Origin: Rhizobium sp. AC27/96
GTDB taxonomy: Bacteria > Pseudomonadota > Alphaproteobacteria > Rhizobiales > Rhizobiaceae
Length of the DNA stretch: 64,000 nt
Assembly: GCF_001692325.1 (NCBI RefSeq)
Contig: NZ_LXKN01000010.1
Span: 89,382 to 153,381, forward strand
Reading direction: 5' to 3'
Position 1 is the stretch's first letter. The number at the start of each line of letters is the position of its first letter. Under the pieces are notes generated by a model. The model saw only the letters and a program-made list of their open reading frames with translations, had not been told where the DNA came from and searched no databases. Below, in pieces: positions 28,507 through 38,458 of the stretch. Position numbers and translations under genes: made by a program.

Positions 28507-29238
28507 TCACGCAAACGCCCGGAAAGTCCGGATCGCTTCCTCCGCCTCGCCGACTGCCTCGGGCGTGCCCACCGTCAGCCAGTGGCCGTCGAGCATCGTG
28601 CCATAGAGGCGGTCGCGAGCGATCGCCTTGTCGAAGTAGATATTGATGTTGAAGGCGTCATCCGGCGCGTCGTCGAGGAGTGACGGGTTCATTGCAATGG
28701 CGCCTGCATAGACGACGCCATTGTGCTGCGCGTCGCGATAGCGCCGGAGCCGACCGTCTTCCGCCATACTGAAATCGTTCTTGCCATTATGGCCAGTCGT
28801 CTTGTCCAGCTCGACGCAGAGCATGGCCATGTCCATGCGGGCGGCATCGTAGAATCCGGCTAAGCGCTCGAGGTTCGTCGGTGTGCCCGGCTTCTCGCCG
28901 ATCCAGAACAGATCGGCATTCATCACGAAAACCGGGTCGCGGCTCAACAGCTTGAAGCCTTTGACCAGCCCACCGCCATTGTTCATCAGTGCATCCCGCT
29001 CATCGGAGATCAGGATTTCAAGGCCGCGATAGCCACGCAGATGTGCCTCCATCTGGTCGGCATGATGATGCACGTTGACGACGGCCCGCTCGACACCGGC
29101 TTCCGCCAGCGCGTCCAGCGCATAATCGATCATCGGCTTGCCGGCGATTTTTACCAGCGGCTTCGGGATGGTATCGGTGATCGGCCGCATGCGGGTTCCG
29201 AGCCCCGCGGCCAATACCATGGCTTGCTTGATGGTCAT
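28507..29238 (-). CDS. murU: MurU-like nucleotidyltransferase
   Basis: A 243-residue sugar-1-phosphate nucleotidyltransferase. The N-terminal MVLAAGLGTRMRPITDTIPKPLVKIAGKPMI holds the signature loop and the PKP motif; HHHADQMEAHL and VMNADLFW (metal aspartate) follow. In Pseudomonas, MurU makes UDP-MurNAc from MurNAc-1-phosphate produced by the kinase AmgK, a recycling route for cell-wall sugars. The preceding gene here is a TsaE-AmgK fusion, so the same pathway is inferred. The open frame runs upstream to 29385, but the ATG at 29238 gives the family N-terminus MTIKQAMVLAAG. It overlaps or abuts addB. Confidence 0.87.
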   Translation of the reverse strand: MTIKQAMVLAAGLGTRMRPITDTIPKPLVKIAGKPMIDYALDALAEAGVERAVVNVHHHADQMEAHLRGYRGLEILISDERDALMNNGGGLVKGFKLLSRDPVFVMNADLFWIGEKPGTPTNLERLAGFYDAARMDMAMLCVELDKTTGHNGKNDFSMAEDGRLRRYRDAQHNGVVYAGAIAMNPSLLDDAPDDAFNINIYFDKAIARDRLYGTMLDGHWLTVGTPEAVGEAEEAIRTFRAFA

Positions 29239-29314
29239 TTCGTCTCGAACTCGTGATTCGGTCGCTTGCTTTCCTTTAGCACAAGGCCGGAAAAACGTCG
29301 CCGGTGTTCGTTTT

Positions 29315-30826
29315 CTATGCCTGGCCGATGCCGGCTTTCTCGCACCATTCGCGCAAGGGGGCGAGGGCTTCATGCTCGAAGGCAATGGCGAGATAGGAAA
29401 GCGTGCGCGGCATGTGCTTGAGGTAGCCGGGCTTGCCGTCGCGTTGCAGCAGCCGCACCCAGAGGCCGGCGAGCTTGCAGTTGCGCTGCGCCGACATGAT
29501 CGCCCAGCTTTTCAGGAACTTCCCCTCATCGAAGCCGCCCTGGGCATGCCGAAGCGCAAGATAGTCCGACATCAGCTGATCGTGGAGATCGCGCTCGATC
29601 GTCACCCGCGCATCCTGCACGAGCGAGGCGACATCATAGGAGGTCGGTCCGATCATCGCGTCCTGGAAATCGATGAGGCCGATGCGCTGGATATCTTCTT
29701 CCTGTGCTCGCCAGATGATATTCGGCGAATGCATGTCGCGCAGCAGCAGGTTCTTTTCCGTATCGTCAAGCTGATCGATCAGCCGGTCCCAGATCGCCAG
29801 ATAATCGGCACGCTCTTCGTCGCTGGCTGGTGTGCCGCGCTTCCAGGGCAGGTGCCAGTCGAGAAGCAGCCGCGCTTCCATCTTCATGGCGGTCCGGTCG
29901 AAATCCGGAATGTGATGGGTATGATCCGGCGTCACCGGAATGTCGTGGGGGATGACAAGGCCGTGCAGATGCGCAAGGCACGCGACGCTGGCGCGATAGC
30001 GCTCGGCAATCGGCTTGCCATGCTCGTCGAGCACGCCATCGGTACCGAGATCTTCTATCAGCAGGATGCCGAGGTCGTAGTCGGCCGCGAAAATTTCCGG
30101 GGTGGCAAAGCCGTTCTCACGCAGGACGTTCGCTATTGCCACGAAGGGATAGGTGTCCCAGGCCAGATGCGCGACCTTCGGATAGGGCTTGCCGTCGAGC
30201 ACAGGCGGCCCTTCCGGCAGGCGCGGCCAATCCATCAGGATGATGCGCTTGCCGCCGCCGTGCGGATAGAGGGATTCATAGGCGCGCAGCGAGGCATCGC
30301 CCGTGAGAAAGCGGCGATTGGCGCCCGCATAGCCGTTGGCATCGAGAAAAGCGCGAATCGCCAGCACGCGCTCGATCCTGGCCATTTGCTTGGCCGGTGC
30401 CGTAATCGTTGCTCGCCGTCCTTCGCCCTCGTGTTCCAGCTTGAGGTCGATGCGCTCCTTCGGCAGTTCGCTTTCCGCCATCTCGGGCCATTCGACAAGG
30501 CAGACGCCGGTCTGCAACGCCTCGTCAAAGCCGAGTTCCGCCAGTTCGCTGGCGTCGCCAAGGCGATAGAGGTCGAAATGCGAGACGGGGAAGCGCAGTT
30601 CGTAGGATTGCACGAGCGTGAAGGTCGGGCTTGGTACATCCAGTTCGGCATCGTCGGCCATGGCGCGCAGCAGCGCGCGTGCGAGCGATGATTTGCCGGC
30701 GCCAAGATCGCCTGAAAGCGCCAGACAATCGCCCAACTTCACCGCCAGCGCCAGATCTTCGCCAAGCTGGGCGGTGGCGGCGTCATCTGCGAGGAAGAGG
30801 GACAGGCTGAGGTCGGTTGCTGTCAT
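29315..30826 (-). CDS. Fused TsaE ATPase and AmgK-like sugar kinase
   Basis: A 503-residue two-domain protein. Residues 1 to about 160 are TsaE, the ATPase needed for the t6A37 modification of tRNA, with P-loop K45 ([13 protein letters not shown]) and the [12 protein letters not shown] motif. Residues about 170-503 are an aminoglycoside-phosphotransferase-fold kinase like AmgK. It has the catalytic loop LRDMHSPNI with D364 and N369, and the metal aspartate D386 in [11 protein letters not shown]. AmgK phosphorylates MurNAc or GlcNAc at C1; MurU downstream would use the product. The start ATG at 30826 overlaps the divL stop by 4 nt. The fusion is seen in other rhizobia as I recall; the joint logic of the two domains is unclear. 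Confidence 0.92.
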   Translation of the reverse strand: MTATDLSLSLFLADDAATAQLGEDLALAVKLGDCLALSGDLGAGKSSLARALLRAMADDAELDVPSPTFTLVQSYELRFPVSHFDLYRLGDASELAELGFDEALQTGVCLVEWPEMAESELPKERIDLKLEHEGEGRRATITAPAKQMARIERVLAIRAFLDANGYAGANRRFLTGDASLRAYESLYPHGGGKRIILMDWPRLPEGPPVLDGKPYPKVAHLAWDTYPFVAIANVLRENGFATPEIFAADYDLGILLIEDLGTDGVLDEHGKPIAERYRASVACLAHLHGLVIPHDIPVTPDHTHHIPDFDRTAMKMEARLLLDWHLPWKRGTPASDEERADYLAIWDRLIDQLDDTEKNLLLRDMHSPNIIWRAQEEDIQRIGLIDFQDAMIGPTSYDVASLVQDARVTIERDLHDQLMSDYLALRHAQGGFDEGKFLKSWAIMSAQRNCKLAGLWVRLLQRDGKPGYLKHMPRTLSYLAIAFEHEALAPLREWCEKAGIGQA

Positions 30827-33408
30827 TCTGCTGCGACGTAACGGGGTAGCTCGATGGAGGGGATCCGGCACGTGACCGTCGTTCCCTTGCCAGGCTGGCT
30901 CTCGATGGAGACCTCGCCCTCATGCAGGCTGACGAAGCTCTCGACTATGGAAAGGCCGAGGCCGGCGCCGCTGCGCTTGCCGCCCTTGCCGTTGGAGGCG
31001 AAGCGGTTGAAGACGGTATTGATCAGATCTTCCGAAATGCCCGGGCCCTTGTCGGCAACCGAGAAGACGAAATCCGTGCCTTCGCGTCCGCACCGGAGCG
31101 CAATGGTGGATCCCTCGGGCGCAAAATTGGCGGCGTTGGTGAGAAGCTTGAGCAGGATCTGCTTCAGCCGCTGCTGGTCGGCAACGATCGAGCCGAGATG
31201 GCTGGGCACGGTGATTTCCAGCGTGACGCCGCTTTCCTGCAGCCGGTCGGCAATCTGCATCGACACTTCGTCGAGGAGATCACTGAGCACGATCTCGGAA
31301 TAGTTCAGCCGCATGATGCCGGCATCGACGGTTGCAAGGTCGAGAATGTCGTTGACCAGCGTCAGCAGCACGGAGGAAGAGGTGGAGATATGGTCGATAT
31401 ATTCGGCCTGCCGATCGTTCAGCGTGCCGATACCCGGCGTCTTCAGAAGATCGGTGAAGCCGATGATGTTGGTGAGCGGCGAGCGCAGCTCGTAGGACAC
31501 ATGCTGGACGAAATCGTTCTTGAGTTCATCCGCTTTCAGCAGCGCGTCGTTCTTCTCGGTCAGTGCCCGTTCGGCGCGCACGCTGTCCGTCTTGTTGACG
31601 AAGGTCAGCATAGTCTGCGCATTCGGCAGCGGAATGACGGCGTAATCGAGAACGAGGTTCGAATAGAGCTCCAGCGTCCCTTGCGACGATGGCCGTTCGT
31701 CTTCAAAGCTGGTGATCTGCTCGGCAAATCGTTTCCAGCCGTCAGGCTGGTCATAGGAGGGCGCGCAGGCTTCGGCGAGCACCTGAATATGTGTGCCGGG
31801 CTTCGCCTGCGTCTCGGTGATATTCCAGAGAATACGGAAGGCCGGGTTGGACAGGCGGATGCGGCCGTCAGGTCCGAAGACGGCAACACCTTCGGACAGA
31901 TGGTCGATGGTCTCGCCCTGCACCTTGACCAGCGTGTTGTAGCGCGTTTCGAGATCGACCTGTTCGGTCAGGTTCTCGAACACCCAGGTAGCGCCGCCCT
32001 GCGGATGCGCCGTGGCAAAAACCCTCAAAATCTGGCCGTTGGGCAGGTGCCAGAGGTCGCTCTGCGTATCAAGCGCGCGGTAGACCGAGAGAACGCCGTC
32101 CTTCCAGGTCTTCCAATTGAGCTGCTCAGGCAATTTCTTGGCGCCGCGCAGCCGGTCGAGAAGCTCGCTATTATCTGGCCGCTTCTCGAGGAAGGCGATG
32201 TCGAGCTCCCAGAGCTGGACGAAGGCCTGATTGTAGAATTGCAGACGCCGGTCGCCGTCGAAGATCGCGACAGGCGTCGCCAGGTGATCGAGGGTTTCGG
32301 CATGGCTCTTCAGCGTGCGGGCCAGCTCGGCGCGAACCGATTCCGCCTCGGAAACATCTATGGCGATGCCGGCGGAGCCGTTTGGAGATTTGACGTTGAC
32401 GACGTCGAAGAAGGTTCTGTTGCCGCGCACAACAGTCGAAATCTTGTCGTGGAAGGGCGATTCCGGCGTGGTGGAGGCGCGAATGCGCTCGCGGGCGACG
32501 GTCGTCAGGAATTCGCGCTCTTCGCGAATGGCTTCATCGGTCGAAACGGCCTCGACCGCTTCGCTGTAGGCCTGATTGATCCAGGTGAGCTTGCCGTCCG
32601 CATCGCGCTGCCAGACCGGTAGGTCGATGGCGTCGAGCAGGTTCTGGAAGGCCGAGATCGAGGTCATAAGCCGGTCGCGCTCGATCTTCAGCTCCGCCAG
32701 TTCGGCGCGCAGATTGTTGAGCGCGATGAAGCGGACGAAGGCGCGGCCGCCGGAGATGCGGCCCTGCGCTTCCAGGATTTCGTCGCGATTGGTCTCGACC
32801 ACCATGTCGAAACTCTGGCCGCTGCCACGCAGCTTGTCGATCGCCTTGTCGAGCTCGCCGGCCGACCATGATTTCAGCCAGCGCCCGAAGGCGAGGAATT
32901 CATTGTCCTGAGGAGCACCGGTTTCGACTGGAAGCTGGCCGAGCAGTTCCGGGCGTGCGTTCTGGCCGTCCCAGATGACGATGCGGCGGTTCTTGTCGGC
33001 GATCAAGGCCTGGTACTGCGAGATGCGTTGATTGGCATCGGAGAGCGCCGTGCGGATCTCGCGGCTTTCGCTCTCCAGATTGCCGCGTTGCCGGACCATC
33101 CACACGGTCGACAGCAGTGCGGCGGAAATGACGCCGATGATGATGGAGAAGACGGCCATTTCGGAAGAGGTGAACAGGCGCACGGTCGTCTGTGTCGCGG
33201 CATCGCTCTGGGCCAGTACGGGACCTGCCAGACCGGTGACAAGGCCGCCGAAAACACTGAGCCGTAGCAGACGGGTCAGCGAGGCCAGCCGACCCTTGTC
33301 ATTTCCTCGTTTCGTCCGCGGTAAAAACATATATGCACCGCCCCGCTGCAGCCGCGCCGCCGTTTTGCGTAGCGCTGGCTGATGCAGGTTGTCTTCCCCT
33401 TCAGACAT
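30823..33408 (-). CDS. divL: DivL-type tyrosine pseudo-histidine kinase with PAS domains
   Basis: An 861-residue membrane sensor. Two hydrophobic segments near the N-terminus ([15 protein letters not shown] and [21 protein letters not shown]) are followed by a coiled region and several PAS-like modules ([50 protein letters not shown]). The dimerisation box reads [15 protein letters not shown]: the usual phosphoacceptor histidine is tyrosine Y639, the hallmark of Caulobacter DivL, which controls CckA and CtrA. The ATPase domain keeps the N box, DKGPGI and GAGLGLSIV. The ATG at 33408 is preferred over an upstream TTG at 33450. It leads the run to tsaE/amgK, murU, addB, addA and trxA. Confidence 0.92.
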   Translation of the reverse strand: MSEGEDNLHQPALRKTAARLQRGGAYMFLPRTKRGNDKGRLASLTRLLRLSVFGGLVTGLAGPVLAQSDAATQTTVRLFTSSEMAVFSIIIGVISAALLSTVWMVRQRGNLESESREIRTALSDANQRISQYQALIADKNRRIVIWDGQNARPELLGQLPVETGAPQDNEFLAFGRWLKSWSAGELDKAIDKLRGSGQSFDMVVETNRDEILEAQGRISGGRAFVRFIALNNLRAELAELKIERDRLMTSISAFQNLLDAIDLPVWQRDADGKLTWINQAYSEAVEAVSTDEAIREEREFLTTVARERIRASTTPESPFHDKISTVVRGNRTFFDVVNVKSPNGSAGIAIDVSEAESVRAELARTLKSHAETLDHLATPVAIFDGDRRLQFYNQAFVQLWELDIAFLEKRPDNSELLDRLRGAKKLPEQLNWKTWKDGVLSVYRALDTQSDLWHLPNGQILRVFATAHPQGGATWVFENLTEQVDLETRYNTLVKVQGETIDHLSEGVAVFGPDGRIRLSNPAFRILWNITETQAKPGTHIQVLAEACAPSYDQPDGWKRFAEQITSFEDERPSSQGTLELYSNLVLDYAVIPLPNAQTMLTFVNKTDSVRAERALTEKNDALLKADELKNDFVQHVSYELRSPLTNIIGFTDLLKTPGIGTLNDRQAEYIDHISTSSSVLLTLVNDILDLATVDAGIMRLNYSEIVLSDLLDEVSMQIADRLQESGVTLEITVPSHLGSIVADQQRLKQILLKLLTNAANFAPEGSTIALRCGREGTDFVFSVADKGPGISEDLINTVFNRFASNGKGGKRSGAGLGLSIVESFVSLHEGEVSIESQPGKGTTVTCRIPSIELPRYVAAE

Positions 33409-33547
33409 AAGAGGTTTGTCTCCGTCCTTTAATGTGCCGCATCCTGACAAGACATCCCATTTTCATGGCTCCGGGCACGCCCGGTTCGTCACGAATCAAG
33501 TTCAAAAACAATACTGCCTAAGGGAATCTGCGGGAAGGGAGCTGGCT

Positions 33548-33582
33548 AAAAAATAAGCCCCGGCATTTGTCAATGCCGGGGC
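33548..33582 (-). terminator. Terminator after ahcY
   Basis: Perfect 11-bp stem GCCCCGGCATT/AATGCCGGGGC with a 4-nt loop. On the minus strand it runs into TTATTTTTT, 31 nt after the ahcY stop. Confidence 0.92.
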
Positions 33583-33612
33583 CACAAGATGTTGTGGATA
33601 TAGATCCGAAAA

Positions 33613-35013
33613 TTAGTATCTGTAGTGGTCCGACTTGAAAGGACCTTGCGCCGTCACGCCGATATACGCAGCCTGCTCATCGGAAAGCTCGGTCAATTTT
33701 ACGCCAAGCTTGGCCAGATGCAGGCGAGCGACCTTTTCGTCGAGGTGCTTCGGCAGCACGTAGACCTGGTTCTGGTAGTGGCCGGGCTTGGTGAAAAGCT
33801 CGATCTGCGCCAGCGTCTGGTTGGTGAACGAAGCCGACATCACGAAGGACGGGTGACCGGTGGCGTTGCCGAGGTTCAGCAGGCGGCCTTCCGAAAGCAG
33901 GATGATGCGGTTGCCCTTGGCAAACTCGACCATGTCGACCTGCGGCTTGATGTTCGTCCACTTCAGGTTACGCAGAGCGGCAACCTGAATTTCATTGTCG
34001 AAGTGGCCGATGTTGCCGACGATCGCCATGTCCTTCATCGCGCGCATGTGATCGATGCGGATGACGTCCTTGTTGCCGGTCGTGGAGATGAAGATGTCGG
34101 CGCTTCCGACGACGTCTTCCAGCTGAACGACTTCATAGCCGTCCATCGCAGCCTGGAGTGCGCAGATCGGGTCGACTTCCGTGACCTTGACGCGGGCGCC
34201 GGCGCCGGAAAGCGAAGCGGCAGAACCCTTGCCGACGTCGCCATAACCGCAGACGACGGCGACCTTGCCGGCCATCATGACGTCGGTGGCGCGGCGGATA
34301 CCGTCAACCAGCGATTCCTTGCAGCCGTATTTGTTGTCGAACTTCGACTTGGTGACGCTGTCGTTGACGTTGATGGCCGGGAAGGGCAGCAGGCCCTTCT
34401 GGCTGAGCTGGTACAGGCGGTTGACGCCCGTGGTGGTTTCTTCGGTCACGCCCTTGATGGCGTCGCGCTGCTTGGTGAACCAGCCGGGCGATGCCTGAAG
34501 GCGCTTCTTGATCTGTGCGAAGAGGATTTCCTCTTCTTCCGAATGCGGATGGGAGAGCACGTCTTCACCAGCTTCAGCGCGGGCGCCGAGCAGGATGTAC
34601 ATCGTGGCATCGCCGCCATCGTCGAGGATCATGTTGGAAAGGCCGCCATCAGCCCACTGGAAGATCTTGTCGGTGTAGATCCAGTAGTCTTCGAGGCTTT
34701 CGCCCTTGACGGCATAGACCGGGATGCCGGAAGCGGCGATCGCGGCGGCAGCGTGATCCTGGGTCGAGAAGATGTTGCAGGATGCCCAACGGATATCGGC
34801 GCCGAGCGCAGCCAGCGTCTCGATGAGAACGGCTGTCTGGATCGTCATGTGCAGCGAGCCGGTGATGCGTGCGCCCTTCAGCGGCTGTGCTTCGCCGAAT
34901 TCGGCGCGGCAGGCCATCAGGCCCGGCATCTCGGTTTCGGCGATGGTGATTTCCTTGCGGCCGAAGTCGGCAAGGCCGATATCCGCGACGACGTAGTCCT
35001 TTTCAGTGCTCAT
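33613..35013 (-). CDS. ahcY: Adenosylhomocysteinase
   Basis: This enzyme splits S-adenosylhomocysteine to adenosine and homocysteine, relieving product inhibition of methyltransferases. The 466-residue protein has the NAD-binding motif [14 protein letters not shown] and the catalytic-region segments [13 protein letters not shown] and [10 protein letters not shown]. It also has the C-terminal ending [31 protein letters not shown]...KSDHYRY. An open frame extends upstream to 35136, but the ATG at 35013 gives the standard [23 protein letters not shown] tripartite palindrome lies about 130 bp upstream and is a candidate operator. Confidence 0.97.
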   Translation of the reverse strand: MSTEKDYVVADIGLADFGRKEITIAETEMPGLMACRAEFGEAQPLKGARITGSLHMTIQTAVLIETLAALGADIRWASCNIFSTQDHAAAAIAASGIPVYAVKGESLEDYWIYTDKIFQWADGGLSNMILDDGGDATMYILLGARAEAGEDVLSHPHSEEEEILFAQIKKRLQASPGWFTKQRDAIKGVTEETTTGVNRLYQLSQKGLLPFPAINVNDSVTKSKFDNKYGCKESLVDGIRRATDVMMAGKVAVVCGYGDVGKGSAASLSGAGARVKVTEVDPICALQAAMDGYEVVQLEDVVGSADIFISTTGNKDVIRIDHMRAMKDMAIVGNIGHFDNEIQVAALRNLKWTNIKPQVDMVEFAKGNRIILLSEGRLLNLGNATGHPSFVMSASFTNQTLAQIELFTKPGHYQNQVYVLPKHLDEKVARLHLAKLGVKLTELSDEQAAYIGVTAQGPFKSDHYRY

Positions 35014-35140
35014 GAAGATCTCCAGCCTGAACGATGCAATCGCGCCGCGGGCAAACGCCACGGCCGAATGCAACAAGAATTGCACGCTGACAGCGTGTGG
35101 ATGATGCCGTGTAGCAGGCTTCAGAGTGGAAATCAATGAT

Positions 35141-35170
35141 GATATAAAGAAGTCTTTATGTCTTTATATC
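35141..35170. promoter_or_regulatory. Three-half-site palindrome upstream of ahcY (candidate SahR-type operator)
   Basis: GATATAAAGA (35141-35150) and TCTTTATATC (35161-35170) are perfect inverted 10-mers. Between them lies a further TCTTTAT (35153-35159), which with the left arm forms ATAAAGA-AG-TCTTTAT. The site lies between the HPr stop and ahcY, in AT-rich DNA unlike its surroundings. ArsR-type SahR proteins regulate SAH-cycle genes in Proteobacteria, so it may be their site; the identity of the binding protein is inference. Confidence 0.55.
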
Positions 35171-35194
35171 GTCGTGGCGATTTGTAGGAAGAGC

Positions 35195-35491
35195 CTACAT
35201 TTCCTCGCCGAATTTATTCGCCACGAGCTGGTCCAGCGCTTCGAGCGCTTCGGCGGCCTGATTGCCGCTGGCGGTTACCAGCACGCTGCAGCCGGGGCTG
35301 GCCGCCAGCATCATCAGGCCCATGATCGAGGTACCACCAACCGTCGTCCCGTCTTTCGAAACGGTGATGGCGGCGTCATAGGCCTCGACGGTCTGGACGA
35401 ATTTGGCGGAGGCGCGGGCGTGAAGGCCTCGCTTATTGATGATCAGGAGTTCCCTGGAAAGCTCGGTCATAGAGGCGGTGCTGTCCGTCAT
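35195..35491 (-). CDS. ptsH: HPr-family phosphocarrier protein
   Basis: A 98-residue HPr/NPr protein. The phosphoacceptor histidine is H24 (NKRGLHARASAKF). The regulatory serine region is present as S55 in GGTSIMGLMMLAA, the site that an HprK would phosphorylate. Its start overlaps the EIIA stop by 4 nt. An internal ATG eight codons in (35470) is an alternative. Rhizobia have no sugar-transporting PTS of the usual kind; HPr works with EI-Ntr and EIIA proteins in a regulatory phosphorelay. EI-Ntr is not in this window. Confidence 0.93.
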   Translation of the reverse strand: MTDSTASMTELSRELLIINKRGLHARASAKFVQTVEAYDAAITVSKDGTTVGGTSIMGLMMLAASPGCSVLVTASGNQAAEALEALDQLVANKFGEEM

Positions 35492-35889
35492 TTGCCGCTG
35501 AGCACGCGGCTGGCCACGTTGATGTATTTGCGCCCTGCCTCCGAAGCTTCAACGAGGGCTTTCTCCATGTTGTTATCGCCGCGCACGCCTGCGAGCTTGA
35601 TGAGCATCGGCAGGTTGACGCCGGCAATGACCTCGGTGTGGCCGCTGTTCATGACGGAGATTGCGAGATTGGAAGGAGTGCCGCCGAACATGTCGGTCAG
35701 GATAATAACGCCGTGCCCATCGTCGGCACCGGCCACGGCCTGCAGGATGTCCTGCCGCCGCTTGTCCATGTCGTCTTCGGGACCAATAGATACCGTTTCT
35801 ATGAACTTCTGCGGACCAACGACATGCTCGACGGCATGCCGAAACTCTTCAGCCAGCTTGCCATGAGTGACAAGCACAAGTCCGATCAT
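35488..35889 (-). CDS. PTS EIIA component of the mannose family
   Basis: A 133-residue EIIA-Man domain protein with phosphoacceptor H9 (VLVTHGKLAEEF) and the motif VIILTDMFGGTPSNLA. No EIIB or membrane EIIC/EIID genes accompany it, so it is regulatory rather than for transport. In rhizobia this protein (ManX or EIIA-Man) receives phosphate from HPr and takes part in control of carbon use and envelope signalling. It is encoded directly upstream of HPr with a 4-nt overlap and 153 bp after hprK. Confidence 0.92.
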   Translation of the reverse strand: MIGLVLVTHGKLAEEFRHAVEHVVGPQKFIETVSIGPEDDMDKRRQDILQAVAGADDGHGVIILTDMFGGTPSNLAISVMNSGHTEVIAGVNLPMLIKLAGVRGDNNMEKALVEASEAGRKYINVASRVLSGK

Positions 35890-36042
35890 GATATTACTGC
35901 TCCCATCGCATTACGCAAACAGGTGGCCCATATCGCAATGCAGCAATGTCGTCCACCGGTGGGGGGACATCTTGGCGATGAAAAGACGAAGTGCAAGCTT
36001 AAAATACAGGATTTGAATGCCTGTGCGGGCCTAAATTGCCGT

Positions 36043-36507
36043 TTATTCGAAACTGACGCCGATTTTCGCCATTATTATGGCGAGCGGGTTCGCGGAGGTT
36101 GCGGGCAAACGGATCAGGGGCAACCGGATGGAATCGGCAACCTCGATCTGCTCGTCCTCGGGAGGCAGCCTTTCCGCCGTGGCGGGGTCGACCGGGCTGA
36201 CGGCAAAATGCATTTCGGCCTTTGGAACGTACGGCAGACGAACAATGCCGGTATAGCGAATCTCCATCAGGCCGGCGAGCGAGGGCGGGCATTCAGCGAT
36301 GACCGACCCATTCTGCCGGGCGATCAGCACCCGGTCGTCGGCGACCAGCGCTGCCGCAAGCCCGAGCGGCCTGGCGGCAGCAAGGCAGGAAAAAGCCAGG
36401 GATGATTTGCCGATGCCCGATGGTCCGAGAAACAGAAGCCCGGTCTTGCCGATGACGATCGCGGTTGCGTGGATATTGGTTGCATCGCCGCTCATCTGAC
36501 CGCTCAT
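36043..36507 (-). CDS. hprK: HPr kinase/phosphorylase, short alphaproteobacterial form
   Basis: A 154-residue protein comprising only the C-terminal kinase domain of HprK; the N-terminal domain of the Firmicutes enzyme (about 310 residues in total) is absent, as is usual in Alphaproteobacteria. The P-loop is GPSGIGKS at 28-35, and VADDRVLI and LAGLMEIRYTGIV follow. It should phosphorylate or dephosphorylate the serine of HPr, linking the phosphorelay to metabolic state. The ATG at 36507 overlaps the chvG stop by 1 nt; a second ATG lies four codons in. Gene order chvI-chvG-hprK-EIIA-HPr is conserved in the group. Confidence 0.93.
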   Translation of the reverse strand: MSGQMSGDATNIHATAIVIGKTGLLFLGPSGIGKSSLAFSCLAAARPLGLAAALVADDRVLIARQNGSVIAECPPSLAGLMEIRYTGIVRLPYVPKAEMHFAVSPVDPATAERLPPEDEQIEVADSIRLPLIRLPATSANPLAIIMAKIGVSFE

Positions 36508-38345
36508 CAGGCCTGCGTCTGGGCGGGTAGCGAGAGGATGAAGCGGGCGCCGAGCAGTGCCGTGCCTTCGCTGTCGATGATGTTTTCAGCCCGCAGCGAG
36601 CCGCCATGCGCCTCGGCGATCTGCCTACTGATCGACAGGCCAAGGCCGGAATTCTGCCCGAAGCCTTCCGATTCCGGCCGGTCGGTATAGAAGCGTTCGA
36701 AGATACGGTCGATGTCCTCGGCCTGGATGCCCGGACCGTTATCCTCGACATAGATGACGCAGCGCGTTCTCGTCCGTGTCAGCCTCACCGTGATCTTGCC
36801 GGTCTCGTTCGGCACGAAAGAGCGTGCGTTTTCAATGAGGTTGGTGATGATCTGGCCGATACGCAGGTCGTGACCGACGACAGTGAACTTCGCCTTGTTG
36901 GCCGGTTTGCGGTCGACCAGATATTCGATCTCGACTGCCCGCTTGCTGTGTCCGACCTGGCGGGAAATATCGATCATGTCGCGCAGCAACACTTCCAGAT
37001 CCAGCGTTTTATCGTCCGAGCGCGCCAGTTCCGCGTCGAGACGCGAGGCGTCCGAGATATCGCTGATCAGGCGATCGAGGCGGCGCACATCGTGCTGGAT
37101 GACGTCCATCAGTCGCTTCTTGGAATCGTCGCTCTTGGCAAGCGGCAGAGTCTCGACGGCGCTGCGCAGCGATGTCAGCGGATTTTTCAGCTCGTGGCTG
37201 ACATCGGCGGCAAAGCTTTCGATGGCGTCGATGCGGTCGTAGAGCGCCGATGTCATGTCGCGCAGCGCGATCGACAGGTTGCCGATCTCGTCCTGGCGGG
37301 CGGAGAAATCCGGAATTTCCTCGCGCTCCTTCGCGCCGCCGCGGCGCACGCGGATGGCGGCGGCCGAAAGCCGGCGCAGCGGATTGGCGATGGTGGAGGA
37401 CAAAAGCAGCGACAGCACGACGTTGACGAGCGTCGCGACACCGAAGACGCGCATGATCGCCAGACGCTCGGCATGGACGATCTTGTCGATATCGCCGGCC
37501 TGGGTCGACAATAGCAACACGCCCAGCACGGCGCGGAAGCGCTGGATGGGAACGGCCACCGAGACGATCAGCTCGCCCTTTTCCGTGGTGCGGACAACGG
37601 CGCCGCGAACGCCGGTCAGCGCATTCATGACTTCCGGATAGATCGAGCCGTCGCCGCCGGGCGCTTCCTTATAAACAGGCAGGTTGCCCGGCTGCAGCAT
37701 CTTGTTGAGCAGGCCGCTGAACCAGTCGGACCAGCTCTGTTTCTCGTCGTCGACGGGCGGCAGATCGTAGCGCAGCACCTGGCCGCGCGAATAGAGATGG
37801 CGGCTATCGAGCAGGAGATTGGCGTCGGCGTCGAAGATACGGGCGCGGGTGCGCGTCGGCGAAATCAGCCGCGTCAGCACCGGCGCCACCTTTTCCGGGT
37901 CGATCGGAAATTCCAGATCCTCGTCGTTCGGAACGGGCGTGATGCTCTGGCCGGCCTGCAGCTCCAAAAGCTTCTGCGGATCGATGGTGATGGAGTTGGT
38001 ATCGACCGAAGCCGAGGCGGAGACAGCGCCCGCGATGATCTCGCCCTGCGTCAGCAGGCTTTCGACGCGTGCGTCGATCAAGCCCTCGCGAAACTGGTTG
38101 AGGTAGAGAATGCCGCCGACGAGAACGACGAGTGCCGCCAGATTGAAGAACAGGATGCGCCGCGTCAGGCTCGAAAACACGGCATTGCCGAAGATGCGGC
38201 GAATAAGCACGAACGGATGCGTCCATCGCCGACGCCCGATTCGAACGCCGCTCGCGCCTTCCGTATCGTCTATATCTCTGTCCTGCACCAGCTGTGCCAA
38301 GCCACCGGCCCTTTCGAAGAACAGGGTCGGCGACCCCGTCCGCAT
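36507..38345 (-). CDS. chvG: Sensor histidine kinase ChvG/ExoS
   Basis: A 612-residue membrane sensor kinase of the ChvG-ChvI system, which controls succinoglycan, motility and acid-induced virulence or symbiosis functions in rhizobia and agrobacteria. The first membrane segment is ILFFNLAALVVLVGGILYL (about 64-82), and a periplasmic domain of about 220 residues follows. The second segment is VFGVATLVNVVLSLLLSSTI, followed by HAMP. The H box has H384 (VSHELKNPLTSLRS). The ATPase domain shows the N box IENARSF, EDNGPGIQ and SGLGLSIS. In Sinorhizobium the periplasmic repressor ExoR binds this domain; exoR is not in the window. Confidence 0.94.
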   Translation of the reverse strand: MRTGSPTLFFERAGGLAQLVQDRDIDDTEGASGVRIGRRRWTHPFVLIRRIFGNAVFSSLTRRILFFNLAALVVLVGGILYLNQFREGLIDARVESLLTQGEIIAGAVSASASVDTNSITIDPQKLLELQAGQSITPVPNDEDLEFPIDPEKVAPVLTRLISPTRTRARIFDADANLLLDSRHLYSRGQVLRYDLPPVDDEKQSWSDWFSGLLNKMLQPGNLPVYKEAPGGDGSIYPEVMNALTGVRGAVVRTTEKGELIVSVAVPIQRFRAVLGVLLLSTQAGDIDKIVHAERLAIMRVFGVATLVNVVLSLLLSSTIANPLRRLSAAAIRVRRGGAKEREEIPDFSARQDEIGNLSIALRDMTSALYDRIDAIESFAADVSHELKNPLTSLRSAVETLPLAKSDDSKKRLMDVIQHDVRRLDRLISDISDASRLDAELARSDDKTLDLEVLLRDMIDISRQVGHSKRAVEIEYLVDRKPANKAKFTVVGHDLRIGQIITNLIENARSFVPNETGKITVRLTRTRTRCVIYVEDNGPGIQAEDIDRIFERFYTDRPESEGFGQNSGLGLSISRQIAEAHGGSLRAENIIDSEGTALLGARFILSLPAQTQA

Positions 38346-38458
38346 GCTCTTATTCCATTGTCGGCCGTATGGTCCAGTTAACTATCCGAGCATGAAGCCG
38401 AAAAGTACAAGCGCTTTCGGGCGGCATCATGCTCTGTTTTTGATTCCGGAGCGAAGTC

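Noticed and set aside
35083..35097. CACGCT-GAC-AGCGTG hairpin in the ahcY leader, considered as a SAH or SAM riboswitch.
   Set aside because: It is a single short hairpin without the junctions or pseudoknot of known riboswitches.
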